DNA of 64,000 bases from Urechis unicinctus. Taxonomy: Eukaryota; Annelida; Polychaeta; Xenopneusta; Urechidae. Position numbers and translations under genes: made by a program. The notes under the pieces were generated by a model. That model ran no database searches. It had not been told where the DNA came from and was given only the letters and a program-made list of their open reading frames with translations. The stretch lies in assembly GCA_034190875.2 (NCBI GenBank), contig CM067358.1, forward strand, positions 52,809,637-52,873,636. Reading direction: 5' to 3'. Shown piece after piece: positions 13,730 to 30,250 of this stretch (its first letter is position 1; every line of letters begins with the position of its first letter).

Positions 13730-13930
13730 GCGTCGTTTAACCGTGAGTTATTTTGCATCTGACGGGCAACCATACAGGTCAACCGTACACATATTCTGTG
13801 CGCTTACCAGACATGGATGTATATGTTCGCCAGGGTTAACGTTACGCCCGTTTATTGCCCATGGGTCATTACTCAACTTTGTTTTATTCCAGCAGGGGCC
13901 GTTGACTCACGAAATTGCTTTTGCTCCATG
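13730..13930 (-). repeat. Repeat R, inverted copy
   Basis: Reverse complement of the 4,112-4,300 sequence, lying inside a palindrome block. It shows CCAGCAGGGGCCGTTGACTC and TGCCCATGGGTCATTACTC landmarks. A weaker R-like trace lies near 18,905-18,945. Confidence 0.75.
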
Positions 13931-14567
13931 AATCAGCCGTCAGGATGTGTAATGTGGCAAATAGTAGTATGAGCAATAAGTCAAATTGTACTCATTTCGC
14001 TACCATCTCAAGTTTGAAGGATTGTAGCCGAAGTATCGTGAGCTAATCAATTAAATGATGAATAGATTTTTGACGTCTGCTGAACGTCAAATCTCTTTCA
14101 GTTGTCAGTGAAAGCTTATTTGCATACGTCGTAGATTGGTCGTGCGCACAGGCTTGGCAATATGGTAGTTGAATGCGCACCATCTTTACATCGAGCTTCG
14201 TCTTGAGTGTCTAAGACTTATAACTAATAACGCTTTCGCTTGTTACGATTTTTTGTAATCTTAAATGAACAATTGGCAGCAATAGAAATCACTGGAATAC
14301 GGATGGTGCTCTCCTCCATTGGTGATAAACTTGATTCAAAATGCCACCTTGTTATATATCAAACGAGTTTGCATCGGTCAGGCAAGGGACAACTGGTTCA
14401 CTGAACAGTTGCAACAACAGTGTTCCAAATTCTTATCCTTATCGCTGAAAGGGATCGATCCATGAGAGTGATCTCTCCTCAACTGAAATAGCCTGTGACC
14501 CCACACTTTCCTATGTGCAAGGTCTATGCTATCATAATCACGATATCGAATATATCATAACCTCAGT

Positions 14568-14746
<179 letters not shown>

Positions 14747-14914
14747 TATTGTTTGCTTGTTTGTTTGAGCGTGTGTGTTTTAAACATCGTGTTCCGTTTG
14801 GTCAGACAATATATCCCGTTACGTATGTCAATATTGAATATTTCATGTGGTCGTAGAACAAGGATGCCACTAGGCTAACACCATGGGTAATGGGAATGGC
14901 AGCGGTGAGCATCC

Positions 14915-15080
14915 CACGGAGTGGTTAGAACATATAAATTGCTTGTCATCGTTGATCTATCTATGGTGAATATGTCGCTTGCATTACTATAAGTTAATGT
15001 CTACAATATAATGTTCAATAAGCTTAAGTGTTGCCGTCCTCCAGTTCGAATCCTGAGGTAGCTAAACCACAAAATTTTAA
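14915..15080 (+). repeat. Possible degenerate tRNA-derived SINE
   Basis: GTGGTTAGAAC (about 14,921) followed by CTTGTCATCG resembles the A-box side of an animal tRNA-SINE. CAGTTCGAATCC (15,042-15,053) matches the pol III B box, with GCTAAACCACAAAA soon after. The A-B distance is far longer than normal, so this may be a broken element or chance. Confidence 0.28.
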
Positions 15081-16999
15081 AAAGCAAATGAATAGAAAGG
15101 AAATTCTTATCTGAACGCATCGGAAATCAAGAGAAACGCATGAATTTATTACATCTGAATTTGCATAGATCTATATATATTTATCAAAGTATGTAATTAC
15201 GATGATCTTATCAAAATATGAAACGCATCTATTATTGTTTAATCGCACGAATCCAAATCTCTCAACCTGTAAATAGAACTTATTACTACCAACTAATCAT
15301 TTATCATGTGATATATACAAGAACAGCTCAGGTAGTTTAATCAAACCATTATCATCGTGTCGTAGCAATATGTTTGCACTACACCAAGGCCGGGAAACAT
15401 CAGAAGCGTCAATATTATAGAGGCGCTGGTCTCTAAACGATTTCGACAATGTGAATTTTTCATATGACCAAGTTCCAGCTTATTGTTTAGATCAGTGCAG
15501 TGGCAGCCTTAAGCAGTGAAAAGTTTATTCGTTAATTAAAAGGAAGTTTTGTGCATGACTAACGTAGCTAATAGCGTTCAACTACGATCCATTGTAGCAC
15601 TGCCTACAAAAGATATCCCAAGAGGGCTTTGTGTCTCAATTACACCCCATAAAACTCCCGTGTCGAACCCCAAAATCACGATGTATTTTTCTCAACTTTA
15701 TAACATTATACACCATTGAGTTGGTGAATGCATGTCACATCATTCCACTGAAGCTTAAAATGCTTCATCCTTGATGCTCATATTATTTGCGGCTCTATTA
15801 AGGCATATCTGACAGCTGATCCATGGTTGATACGTTAAACACTTAAATGACTTCGTGGATGGCGTTGTTTATCGCTACAATGAAACAGTTCAATCATCTA
15901 GTAGCATCTTTAATAGTTTTGTCCATGACCCCGGCTTCGTGCCACAAGGGTGCTTGCCTTTACCATGATATAGACAGGGCAAGCTTATATATTTGCGATC
16001 ATTAATTGACTACATAGACTCATACATAGCAGACAATTATTACATTCTATTTTCAGCTGTAAGCAGGTTTACCGCTCAGTTTTTTCTGCCGAGTTGTTTT
16101 TAGAGTAGGGCTATTTCAATTTCCTCAAATAGTCAGAAAGAGATTTGCCTTTTACCAACCGCAATGATTATAGCAAGACACTCCATAAGCAGGTTGTTCT
16201 CAAATAACTCGTACTGTTGTATAAATATGAAGTCACTTGAAATACTTACCTTCATATCAACACAATCTTTGTCACAATAATTGACTTTCAACATGTTATG
16301 CATGTTCATGTATGTACGTATTGTTTGCTCTTGGTGTCTTTCGTATTCTCTGGGATGGATTTTATATGCAAATAAGCATATAGTTGTATACGTATGTTGG
16401 CGTGTAGAATACTATCAAGAGTGAGGCAGCAAACGAAAACATAACGCACATCTGTTGCACCTAAAATCATTTAAGATTAAAATATTGGTTCACCATAAGT
16501 AAAATTCAACCATCAGCTTATACACGAATCATATATCAGTTGATTCACAATTTTTTTATATATTATCGTTCATAGAAATGAGATTCGTGAAACAAAAATG
16601 CTGCCATATTTTATAGCAGTACTTAATCCGTGTCGATTGTAATTGACTGATCCAGTGTATTCCCATTTCGTCCTTTAATGGCTGGTTGCTTGATGAATTA
16701 CTGTAAACCACGCCTTATTTCGTTATTTAAGCGATGCGGAAAATCGTCCTTTGATGAGCTATATATGTGTGACATGAATCTAAATAACCACATAGTTGAG
16801 GTTTATGTCTATTCAGTCAAGAGGTAATAAACGCTGAAGCTATAATAAAATGGCGGTTCCTCCTTGGGCGTTCATAACAGTTGGTTTCTTGACCCTTTAT
16901 AGCCAGGCTGGCCGACATTTTTCCGATAAGAAGGTCGGTAACCATGAAAGTTATAATGGTATCCATCAAATAATTTCCAATGCAATGGCTGCAGCAAAT

Positions 17000-19190
<2,191 letters not shown>

Positions 19191-21777
19191 TGGGCTATGG
19201 TACAAACATATCACCAAGCCAAGTGAAACGCATAATGATATATTAAGCTCAGCCATCTTCTTAAATGCGACACGAAGACACTGCTGTGTGAAATAGCTTT
19301 ATGCAACTTTATACATTTGGAATGTTTGTCGTAAGACAACCCACCGTTTAAGCAACTATCCAAACAATCTATTCACAATGGTACATTTCATATGTTTTAG
19401 CTTCAATACTGTGCACTTGTTTTGTTCACGATAAATGGCATTACAGTTTCAAAAGGCAGTGGCATTATGCTCTAACTAGCATTTCCTGACCACTTTTTGT
19501 GTGAATGCAAACAAAATTATTTCAAATAAAGCCACTGAAACCATCTACTTTAGCTAGGCAGGCATCATAAGCCGACAAAAAAGGTAAATAATACATTCCA
19601 CCAATTTATCATACTTTTCCCTGATTACAGTAAAATATATGCTTTTACCATAGGATATAAATTTGATGTCATGAATCTTTTCATTTATTTGCGAACCGTA
19701 TCCATCCACATAACAGTTGATGCTTTGGCTGACTTGGATAAATATAATAGCTGTTCCAACCCATTTAGAGTTAATCGCGCATCGAATAATCAAAGATTTA
19801 TTACATGCCAACAAGATGTTAATGACATTGAATTACCTATGTTATAATGGGGTTTTGTGCTTTTCTGCTTCTCACTTTCCAATATGATTGAAGAGTTAAT
19901 TCTAGTTAAGGTTTTATCGCATCGTAAAGAGTGATATATCGTGTAAAGGGATGCAAAATAATGGCATCCATCTTAAGGAGATTAAAAATCCGGTTGAATC
20001 CCTACAGTTGTTACCTTTGATCTCTAATGGGCCTCAAACTGTGTCTGTTTGTTATGCAATACTTTATGTATTCAAAGCGACTGAATAACGGCATATAATG
20101 CGGTCGACAACGTTGGTATATCTGCTCCACTAAATGAGTTGCATATTTATATGGCTGTTGTTTTCGGTTTTGCTTTTAAAGGGCAACGATTTGCACTGGT
20201 GTTTTTCATAACTGCATGCAGCAATTCAGTAACAGCACCTTTGATATTGCCAAATGATGGTAATGTCCCCTAATTTGATCTGCCATTTTACTTCAATTTA
20301 TGCCCGTTGAGAATGGCGACATTCTAAAGCTATCTGCAAAATAACATCAAACAGTATTTTACATGGGCACTTTAAATGAACTGCAACATATTTAATTTCA
20401 CAAAACATATACCGTCTACCAAATATACTATCCATTTTGTCGTTTGTTATTGGTTTGTCATTTCTAGTGAATTGACTTTCTGTTACAGAATACCTGAACG
20501 TTTAACATCATTTACGAGCACTTTGAAATTGCACATACTGGTTCTCATGGATAACTCTGGAGCCACAATTACGCAACGTGTGCAGTAACATCCTACTACT
20601 GAATTGAATTACGCATTAATATGTATTGGTCCATATAATTCGGTTGCCGATCATTCATCAAGATTGATATGCTATGCTCCTTATTGGCGTCTTCTTTGGC
20701 AGCAGATATCATAGTTTTGCAACTTCGCTGACCTGGTGAGTAATTTAAACCCAATTCAGGAAGCGCTTTATTGTTCAGCCCCTAGCATTTATTGATCGAT
20801 CGAACTATTATATTTTCATGGCGTATATAAATATATATAACTATTGTTATAAAGACCATCTGCGCAATCAATGTTTTTGTTAAGTCCGACATTTGTACAA
20901 CTGTAAGATGCGAGATGGTACGCGTGGTTTGAGACCAAGAGGGTGGTTGTAATCTTCAAGGATTGATATCTGCTTATTTACTAACCACGTCAGTGTATCG
21001 CTGAGAGGCTCATCCCTTCCCATGTGAACTTTTTCTTTGAAGACCGTTACAGGTAAGTGTGTCTCCATACGTTTAATTGCTTAGCAGAAGTGGTTCGTTG
21101 CATACAATCTCTTCGTGCCTTTATGTTACCAAGTCAGTGTGCCGCAGTGATATTTTGTCTACCCATTGTGCTAGTCGCTGCAGACACTCGATCGAGATGC
21201 AGCTCAGACCTGTTTACTGTGATCTCAGAGTAACCGCTTAACAGTGCAATTCGGACCAAAGAAACAGAAGCACATTTATAGGGGTAGTGCCATACGGTAC
21301 TGAGACTCGTTCGTGCCGTTTGATCTAATGAATCAATAGACAGATGTGCAGAAATAGTCATATCGTCCACAACGTCAGCCCATAGCCAGGAAGCTCACTA
21401 TACTCCATAACAACAACATATCGCTTTTATGTTGACACTTATGCAAGCGATTTCTACCGCCCGACATTGTTTTCTGGCTCACCAACATATTATTTATTAT
21501 TGATGTATGACCCCTTTATTTTTCTACATCACACATTTATACTCCCTGCATCATAAGAATCTGGATTGATGTTATTGGCACGCAAAGTCATGCGTTTCGA
21601 CAATGACATCTCGGAGTTAGATGATGCACATGATACAATGTACTGCCACCTTCTAGCTCATCATTTTCGATCATATTTGTAAAAGATATACACTATGTGC
21701 ATGTTAGCCTATTAAGAACACATGATTTGCCGGTAATCACAGCATCATGCAAATGCCACACTCTATAGAGCTCCGTT

Positions 21778-21785
21778 GACGTCAC
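21778..21785. promoter_or_regulatory. TGACGTCA palindrome (CRE-type)
   Basis: A perfect match to the CREB/ATF full site, just downstream of an ATGCAAAT octamer (21,747-21,754) in module Y. A functional role is unproven. Confidence 0.25.
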
Positions 21786-22299
21786 AATGTTGTGGATACC
21801 CGTGTATTTGGTATAACAGGGCTTTGCTATTTGAGCATCAGCAATCCATACAGATGTCAACATGCTCCTTGTGCTGCTGCTCATTTTCGTATTTCTATCA
21901 CGTGAAGTCAATTTCGTAAAACAAAAATGGGATTTTTCCAAACTGTTACTCTTGGTTATGGTCATCGAGAGATTAATCATGTGTATTGCAATCACGCACG
22001 CGCAAAGGTCCTGGTTGTCAGTTCGGTGATTTCGGAAATTATCTTTTAGATTAACAAGTAATGTTGTAACGTGCTGTCCTCTTTAACACTTTTTGCCAAT
22101 AGCAAATATGATCCTTCATTAAGTTATGTATAATATAAATAAATAAGGCTTCAGTTAAGCTAGAGGCTAAACCTGTCATTCGTAAGGGTTTGTAAAGCAT
22201 ATTTGCATTCATCCTATCATTTCACTCTCTTTGATCCTCTGTCTCGCAACACCCCACTTCTGTTGAATATAAGTAAACAAGGAAAGATGAGAGTTCATT

Positions 22300-22566
22300 G
22301 GTTCCATGTCGTAGAGACTGACCATGATAGAAAGGCTAAATGCGGAAACATAAAACCCGGTGAGTTCTTATATACCAAGACACTCTGGGGATGCATCGTA
22401 TTTCTACGTTTGGGTGGAAACGACATTCGTGTGGATAAATATCAGCATTACGTGGCCCATAAGAGAAATCCATAACATGGGAAGGGGTGAACACTATTAA
22501 GAGACGTTTCAGTTTTGCTCTCCTTCAATTTAGCAGCACTTTATCCATGGCACTTATAAATATTGG
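22300..22566 (+). repeat. Core A module, diverged copy
   Basis: Starts GGTTCCATGTCGTAG.GACTGACCA. It carries GACATTCGTGTGGATAAATA and ATCCATAACATGGGAA.GGGTGAAC, and ends near a TTATCCATGG.ACTT segment. The same series is seen at 28,305, 36,985, 46,890 and 59,565. Confidence 0.8.
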
Positions 22567-24929
22567 TAAAAAGACCAGTGACATTATCCCACACGTAATG
22601 GCGAGATATGGGTTAAACTGATTCATTACGACAGTGTGTATGAAGTGTTCCCTCTTATTATCCACCATGCGAATGAAATATGCAGCGATATGAATGATGC
22701 GATTTAAATGCTTGATGCATTTAACCCATTCATCTTCTATCTTCTTTTCTGTCGCTGTGTGTTTGATCATTAAGTAATGTGTTGCTTCCATGTCAGGCAA
22801 TAATGAATATTACCACATGTGCAATTCTTCATGGCCAATCATATAATAGGCAAAATTTTCCCGTGCTGTGGATTGTTAATGTAAGAGTTTTAATTGCCTC
22901 AACACCTTGTTTGCTGCGTGCTAAGAATAGGAATTGTGCCTAAACCAGGCGTGCCACGGGGCGCTTTATTTCCTTCCTGGTTTTGCACCACATGGTTTAA
23001 TAAATCGTACGATATGCATGCCGCCTGTGGGCGCTGAAGATAATGTCATTAAAAACAGCATTACAGTTATGTACGCCACGAAGTGAATTGACAAACGAAT
23101 TCCTTAAGTCAGAGAGAATCAGGTTTACAGCTGATTTTATATTCCATCGCTGAGGGATGTTTAGTTTGAAATACGCGAACGCATATGTCTATAAATGGCT
23201 GCCTCCGTTGCGTTGTATGTCAGTACAAAACAACCGCCCCACACTGACACTAGCTTTAGCTCATAGAAAGCGCACATTACGCCAACCTTGTCAGTCCATT
23301 AATTTTACGTGATTATTACCCATGGTACGGTTTCGTGACGTGTATACACCCCACGTCTACAGTCAGTGCGTCATAACGCACGTCGTATGCATGATGTATT
23401 CATAGAAATGTATGTATGACCTTGTGAAAAGAATTTTAAATACGACACTGAATTTATTTTCCATTTCCATCGTATGAGCAAATTTCATGCGAATTACTGG
23501 TAAACATATTTGTACTGGTGTATGATGCTCTCTACATGCATTGTGGATTTAGCCAATATATTCTAACCTAACTATTGTTTGGATGTACGCACAGTCAACT
23601 GGTATATGTCGTGCATCTTGTGAAATAACCAAAATCTTCTCTAAGACCCATTCTAGATTGTGCCTGTTTGTAGTTTGTTTTATCTCTGGCATCATCGGCG
23701 CAAATTATTACTCAATCAAACAAGCTGTTGACAATGTCCCATTGAAACCAAAAGGTACAATGCAATATTTTACTGGTTAACTACAATGGAGTACACAGTA
23801 TCACATCGAGCTTGTTTTTATGCATGAAAACGCTGTTGCAAGAAATGATATTACTCTTTTTTTGGAGTCAGCACTTAAGAAAACATCGCTCACTGCAGCA
23901 GCTAATTATCGCTTGCTGTTGTCTCAGAATTATCTCTCAACATGCAATATAGGCATAAACAGCGGCAGTAGGTTAGTAGAGGAAGAAGTGTTTCTGAGTA
24001 ATGAGTTTCCTTCGTGGCATCTCAGCAAATAACATCATAAATCAATGGACAAATATGTGTGGAATCGTAACATATTCCCTATGATAAAAGCCATCTAGAT
24101 TTTATGTTGTTGCATCAAACACAAGGATCCCAATCGACAGACAAGATTTACTTGTTCACGAGAACATAAGTTGTGATGTAAATTATAGAAACAAAATGGC
24201 CCCATTGATGCTACTCCATCACATATCACTCTCTGCACCATAACAATTATTGCTGTCCTCAAATGCGGTGTGAATGCTTTCGGTTTCGTTTATGTGAAAC
24301 ATGAACCCCGTGTTTCTAATGTAAATGAGCGGAACTTGTTTGGCTCCTCGCCCTCGAAAACGTTGATAATAGATGCACATGTGTGCGTTGTCACCATATA
24401 TAACGCATTCGTGATGAATACGAGGGACAAAATCAATATTCTTGTTGTTCTCGGCGAACACAGTAACATGCAACTGCCACACTTTAATATCTATTTCATA
24501 ATAATTGCTCAGTCAACGTCAAGTGGGCCGTTACATTCATGATGCTACCAGTGTAAGAAGTATAATAAGGTTTAATTGTTCATGCATTTCCTATCTGCCA
24601 ATGGCACTAATCGCGCATGTTCTTAATTCATTCGCGTAACGTCAATCTCGTATAATATAAATGTAAATTAATTTCAAATTTGTAAGTTATATATATTTCA
24701 ATCCTATTAATTACTATCACCTTAAACATGTTGCTGGTTCTTCTATTTGTTCCCAGGCTCATCGGCTTATTCAAATACATGTATGTCTTATGAATAACAC
24801 CGTAATACGTCCTGTAACAGAGGCCATCGAAGAAGGCCCTTAAGTGAGTTCGTGTAATCTTTAATCCTGGGTTTTTAATTGAATATTTAGCTTGGGAGCA
24901 TTTACCTGATATATGTGGGTGCTTCTTAG

Positions 24930-25072
24930 ATGGTTCTTGCAGCGTAGTGGAATACTACGCTCCCTTGACATCCAAAGGTTGTGGGTTTGATACCAAGATG
25001 TGAAGACCTGACTTGTTCTCAATGACTAGGATGATCACGTTGTTCAAAGTGACGTTAAACCCCAATTTTACC
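24930..25072 (+). repeat. tRNA-derived SINE-like element
   Basis: GCAGCGTAGTGG (about 24,939) fits a pol III A box. GGTTTGATACC (24,984-24,994) fits a B box at normal tRNA-SINE spacing. About 55 bases on, GACGTTAAACCCCAA (25,051-25,065) resembles the 3' end of SINEs common in molluscs and some other invertebrates. It is the strongest taxonomic hint in the window. Target-site duplications were not established. Confidence 0.6.
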
Positions 25073-25549
25073 ATTGCTGTGAGTGCTTCTTACATTCACT
25101 ACCCGTCTATCTGAATTCATCTGCCTATACTGTATAAATCAATGTGATTATTATCTGGTATGCCCTTTTCCGTATCCTCAGGTTCCATGTCGTAGCGACT
25201 GACCAAAGAGGAAACCTCGACAGTTCTTCTATACACATTAGTTTCGCCTCATGAATCTTACTTCGGATTCAAATAGCACATACCAACATAAAGTCGGGAA
25301 GCACATATCGATCATGGACACTGATCATGTGAGTCGTAAACAGGATTTACAGAACAGGAGCATATTGTGCTATCCAGCACTTAGCCTGCCACCACATGTC
25401 ATATACATAACAACAAGTAATGCTTATGGGTAGAGTTTCAGCCAAATCAATGTGTTATGATTCCCTCGGAAATAGACAGTAAGGTACGTGTAACTACACA
25501 TTGTACACATTGCCTGAATGTTGTACACTTCGCCAGTATTGCAGTGACA

Positions 25550-26080
25550 TCTTAGGTTTACGAACTGTAAACTCAGTGTGGCTCACTAGTTGTGGCTTAG
25601 TGTGGCTGCGCATTGTCAGTTTATCTCTTTTGTTTCAATTTTCACCAAATACGTGTGCCGCATTTATGGTTCAAGATGTAACAGGTCGATGCGTCGTAGC
25701 TTGGTTCAGCACATACCATGTTAGGTTGTCTCATTGTGGGACATCACTTATCCAGTCAGCACGTCACTGTGTGTTTGCTTACTTCACAATTCTTACTTCT
25801 TTGTGGCTCATTGCTCGCTGGGTCAGTGTGCCCCACATAATTACAAAGTCATATAGTCAGTGGGTGGCTCATCACTTCCTAGATCAGTTTGTCTCGGTAT
25901 CGGTTATTATCAGTGGCTCACAACGGAACTCATTACTCACCATGTCAGCGTGTCTCTGAATGGTATTATCTTCCAGATCAGTGTGTCTCCATGGGGTTAA
26001 TTACCAACCAGACGTGGTTGCTCGCATACCAGGTCTTAATTTCCGTGTGTGAACCATTACATACCAGATATGTCTGACGC
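25550..26080 (+). repeat. 35-bp minisatellite, strongly diverged
   Basis: Repeating pattern of TTACTTACCAGGTCAGTGTG-like units with GTGGCTCA linkers, much eroded. It accounts for the open frame at 25,501-25,959, whose serine/valine/leucine-rich product is not a real protein. Confidence 0.75.
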
Positions 26081-27672
26081 TGGGTTCGAGTCGGTAAATG
26101 ATTATGTATCACATTACTTACTAATTAACTGGATGCTTTCGACTTTCATTGAGTGGAACCTGATTCACAGTATACAGTATATATGTTCGTCTTGTTGCTC
26201 ATGTTGGTGGTTTGTAAATCGACTGACAACAGAAGATACATTCATGTACCGTGTTGGTAAATCAATTTCACTAATGGCGTTGGACATTAAACTGGTGGTG
26301 TGTTACCACAGAAATAGCCACACCATCTTCTACTACTATTTCATTCCTTAACTATCAATTAACCTAAAAACGTGTCAGTCTCTGTAGTCCATCTAGTGCG
26401 ACTTGTGTCGATAATAAAACTTAAAAACAAATAAGAATAGTTGTAATGAAAATATTGGCTGCAGTAAAGTAAACTCAAAACCTTTGATACCTTTACATTA
26501 CGCTTATTGGTACTATACATCTGACCTACAACGTGATTAATCAAAGGTGGAATAAAATGTAGCTATCATATATACTATTTACTGCAGCAAAGTGATAGTC
26601 ACCATGGCATTTTATCATTGAATGTTTCAAACTTTTAATGAAATCTAAGGTTTCGTGGTTGTCGACAATGTGCTATTCGTAAGAAGATAAGAATGTCTGT
26701 ATAATAAATACCTCCAATGACGTCAAATAATATATTTATTTTGTATTCTGAATTCTATCAGTATTAATTGCTCATTTATAAAAGGAAGGGAATGTCGAGG
26801 GTGCAGCAATTTAAGAACACTATCTTTTGACTATTTATTTGAAATAGGAACATTTTCTAACTTTGATACTAGCATGCTAAGATACTATGCATTATGACGA
26901 CCAGATCAATGAAGTCTAATGTTAGATATGAGTATAGTAAGTTAATTGCGGAAACGCAAATGCTTGATTATTTGTTTTATCGTCATGACAAAACTGTATC
27001 CTAATCAAAGAGCCAGCAAACACCGATGTAGGAATCTAATCTTCTCCGTTCCTGTTTCCTAATAGCTCAGTTGATTACTGTATTATTAACAGTGACAGGG
27101 TGGGACGAACCTATAGTCAAAGAATCAATAATTGACGACAAACAATGGATTTACTTTCCTAATTAAGTCTAATAGCTACTTATTACTATGGCAGTATTGT
27201 CGGTGCATTGTCATATGTCCATGGCTCTTTCCGTATATTTGTTCATTAGATGTACAATCGCACACACCTCATCATTGCATTGCGTGTACTGTATGGCGTG
27301 ACGTTATTCGTTTGGGTATTGGGTTGCCAACCTTGGTTAGTTTTTTCTCTCGTTGAACCACATAGTCGTATTCGACTTATACAGTCAGTTCAACGGAATA
27401 CTGGTTAGTTGCATTATATTTAATATTGCATTACCTCTAACGTCACCCTGTTGTTATATCTGATAGTTTGCACATGTTATATGCGTTATGTGTGCACATG
27501 TATTCAAAAGAAATGATTCCTTGGTTCCAATTGGCAACGATACAATATACTTCCACTTGATGGCCCAAAACGATAGATCGCGTGTGAATACGTTGTATAC
27601 ATTTGTGTGTATGCCAATTTAGAACAGGTTATACTGGTGAATAAGCTGGCTCCAGTCTGTGATTTCAGCATT

Positions 27673-27680
27673 ATGCAAAT
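27673..27680 (+). promoter_or_regulatory. Octamer ATGCAAAT in module Y
   Basis: Exact POU-factor octamer at a fixed place in Y, within AGCATTATGCAAATG. Exact copies also occur at 21,747, 29,467, 54,843, 58,905 and 63,220. Confidence 0.3.
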
Positions 27681-28304
27681 GTCACACTCTATAATGCATG
27701 CTTAGTTCTTAGTTAGAGGGAGTGGATAACCGCTCAGTTTGTAACATATGGTTTTCTTATTCGTGAATTGCTTCTCTGTACAGCTGTTAACATTGTCCCT
27801 GTTACGCCTCGTAAAATGTACATATAATTCAACTTTGTATTGTTCGCCATGAAAAACCAGCATACTACTCCTTCGTACATATGGTCACTGAAGAATTGTG
27901 AGTTATAACTGTGAGCATGATACTGTGCGCATGACCGCACATACGCTTTGTGTATCACTGTGCATAGTGAAATTAAATCAAACTAACAAAACCATGCGAT
28001 TGTACGCACCATTATGCCAGGAACAGCTATTGGTTGTTCTTCTTGATGTATATGCGTATGTATTAGATCAATGAATAAGGTGTCAAATTGCACTACGTAG
28101 CGCAATTGATGGCAATTTTATATATAGATCCTTCATATGAATAAAAGGCATCAATTAAGCTGTTGGATATTGCTTGCAATCTGTGGGGGTTTCTATAATA
28201 TATTCGTATTTCATCTCTGTTGTAACTTTCTATGACCTGCTTTTTAAACGCCACATTTTGGATGTTGCTGCATATCTAAATATGATGGACGATGAGGGAT
28301 CACT

Positions 28305-28590
28305 GGTGCAATGCCACACCAGCTGGCTACGAGGCAAAAGCTGGATGTGAAAAAGAACACCCGGACAGTTCTCATATATCAAAACACTCAAGGGATGCAT
28401 TATATTGGTACTTTTGGTCGGATTTGACATTGGCATGGATTAATAACCACATTATATGGCCCTTTGGAGAAATTCATCAGATGAAAGGGGATGAACCCTA
28501 TTTAAGAGACATTTCATTTGTGCTCTCCCGCCGGATTCATCAATTAATGGACACCGATCGTTGTCCATGGTACTTGTAAACATTGTTAAA
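28305..28590 (+). repeat. Core A module, diverged copy
   Basis: Contains CCCGGACAGTTCTCATATATC, CACTCAAGGGATGCATTA, GGCCCTTTGGAGAAAT and CATCAATTAATGGACACCGAT. It is followed by a GTCCATGGTACTTGTAAACA segment. The (TA)n array begins about 90 bases downstream. Confidence 0.85.
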
Positions 28591-28675
28591 TAGCTAACTT
28601 CTCAGTCAATCACATTGCCCCGTGCTTGATAATGTAGGCTAAACGTACGGTAACTACATGCATTTACATGACAAA

Positions 28676-28833
<158 letters not shown>

Positions 28834-30144
28834 CATTGCTTTGACATGAGTCCGTTGGTTTACCATGCTTCGGCTATTTTCGTTCGCTTCTATTTTACCA
28901 GTGCAATGATGTTATTTCTGAGAATAGGCTTCATTAAGGAAGGCTTGACACTGCCATCCAAACTTTAAACACTCCATGCCGGTTGCAGTTCATAAATGCT
29001 TGATGTGAATTACGTCTCAATGCGCAATTCCGATATAAGAAATGGCAGTGCTCTTATACGGATTGTAACATCACAGGGCAGTGAATTTCCTTCGCGGCAT
29101 CTCAACAAATTATCTGAAGAAATGATAGACATATATATGTAGAATTACTTTTGCCTTCAACGGTGTAGTTGGTTAGCTACTTCTACTCAATCATTTGGCA
29201 TAATGTTTCGGCTCCTTAAATTTATATAAACGGAATGGCTCTTGTTATGCTCCATCACACATTTACACTTCTTATGTCATGGAAATTCGTGATGACCCCA
29301 GTTGCGTGATGTGCGTAGAAAATGATCCCTGTGCGCAATTTGTACACTGCGCGGAAAATGTGTGGTCGATCACCCTCGATCACTTGGATAACAGATGCGC
29401 AATGTGTCGCCTGCAGGTCAGGGACAAATAACTTAGGCATTGTGAGGATGTAGGGATCAGGGCATAATGCAAATGGCGAACATAAACTGCGTACTCAGCA
29501 CTCGGTCTATGTCCGGTGAAAGGTTACATTTGAGTGGATACCCATGTAATTAGTATAATCTGGTTTTGTTATTCATGCCTAAACTTTCCGTACATATGTT
29601 AACGCTTTCCGTCAGCTGTGAGCATTGATATATCATTCACGTATTTTGCTCAGACTCAGTCAATACAAATATACATTCATCTCGTCATTGTAATGTTTGC
29701 TCTGCTAAAATTTGCCCGTAGTGTTCCCTCTTACAAAAAATCATCGAGGGTATGTATTTGAGGGTTGACTTGGAGAATAATTATAGATGAACGCTCTCAT
29801 TATATATGGGTAATGTGACGTACTCAGACATATCCTCGCGGTTAGATATGTTGCCACAAAGTCGTCATGTGTGTCACCATATGTAGAAGAATGAAATGAA
29901 ACTAGTGGATGTCATGCGACTGTTCACAGGAACACGACAAAAACTAGTCCTTGCTCTTTGTTGTGGACCGCATTGTCACTGACACTGACACCGTTCACGA
30001 CAATTGACAATCTGTTTTCCAAAGCCAGAGAAGTAATGTCTTAACCATGAACACCGCATCAAATGCTTTTAGCATGCATTTCGGTCTACGAACAATGCTG
30101 AACACGTAGAGTGATCTGACTGTAAATTATCGGACTATAGTTTA

Positions 30145-30250
30145 TTACTTAGTGTGGTTACTATCCAGGTCAGTGTGTCTTTTGTGACTGGTGACTTACC
30201 TGGTCAGTATGCCTCTTTGCGGCTTGTTACTTAGCTGGCCAGTGTGTATG
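30145..30250 (+). repeat. 35-bp minisatellite, about three units
   Basis: Three recognisable units with CAGGTCAGTGTGTCT, CTGGTCAGTATGCCTC and CTGGCCAGTGTG, directly before the first higher-order unit. Confidence 0.8.

Noticed and set aside
15040..15060. Functional tRNA gene
   Set aside because: Only a B-box-like motif is present; no cloverleaf or A box at proper distance.
19554..19814. 86-codon minus-strand frame that partly overlaps a palindrome block
   Set aside because: The mirrored copy at 500-700 does not keep the frame, so there is no sign of selection on a protein.
25501..25959. The longest open frame in the window, 152 codons
   Set aside because: It spans the eroded 35-bp minisatellite; composition and periodicity come from the repeat, and no domain is present.
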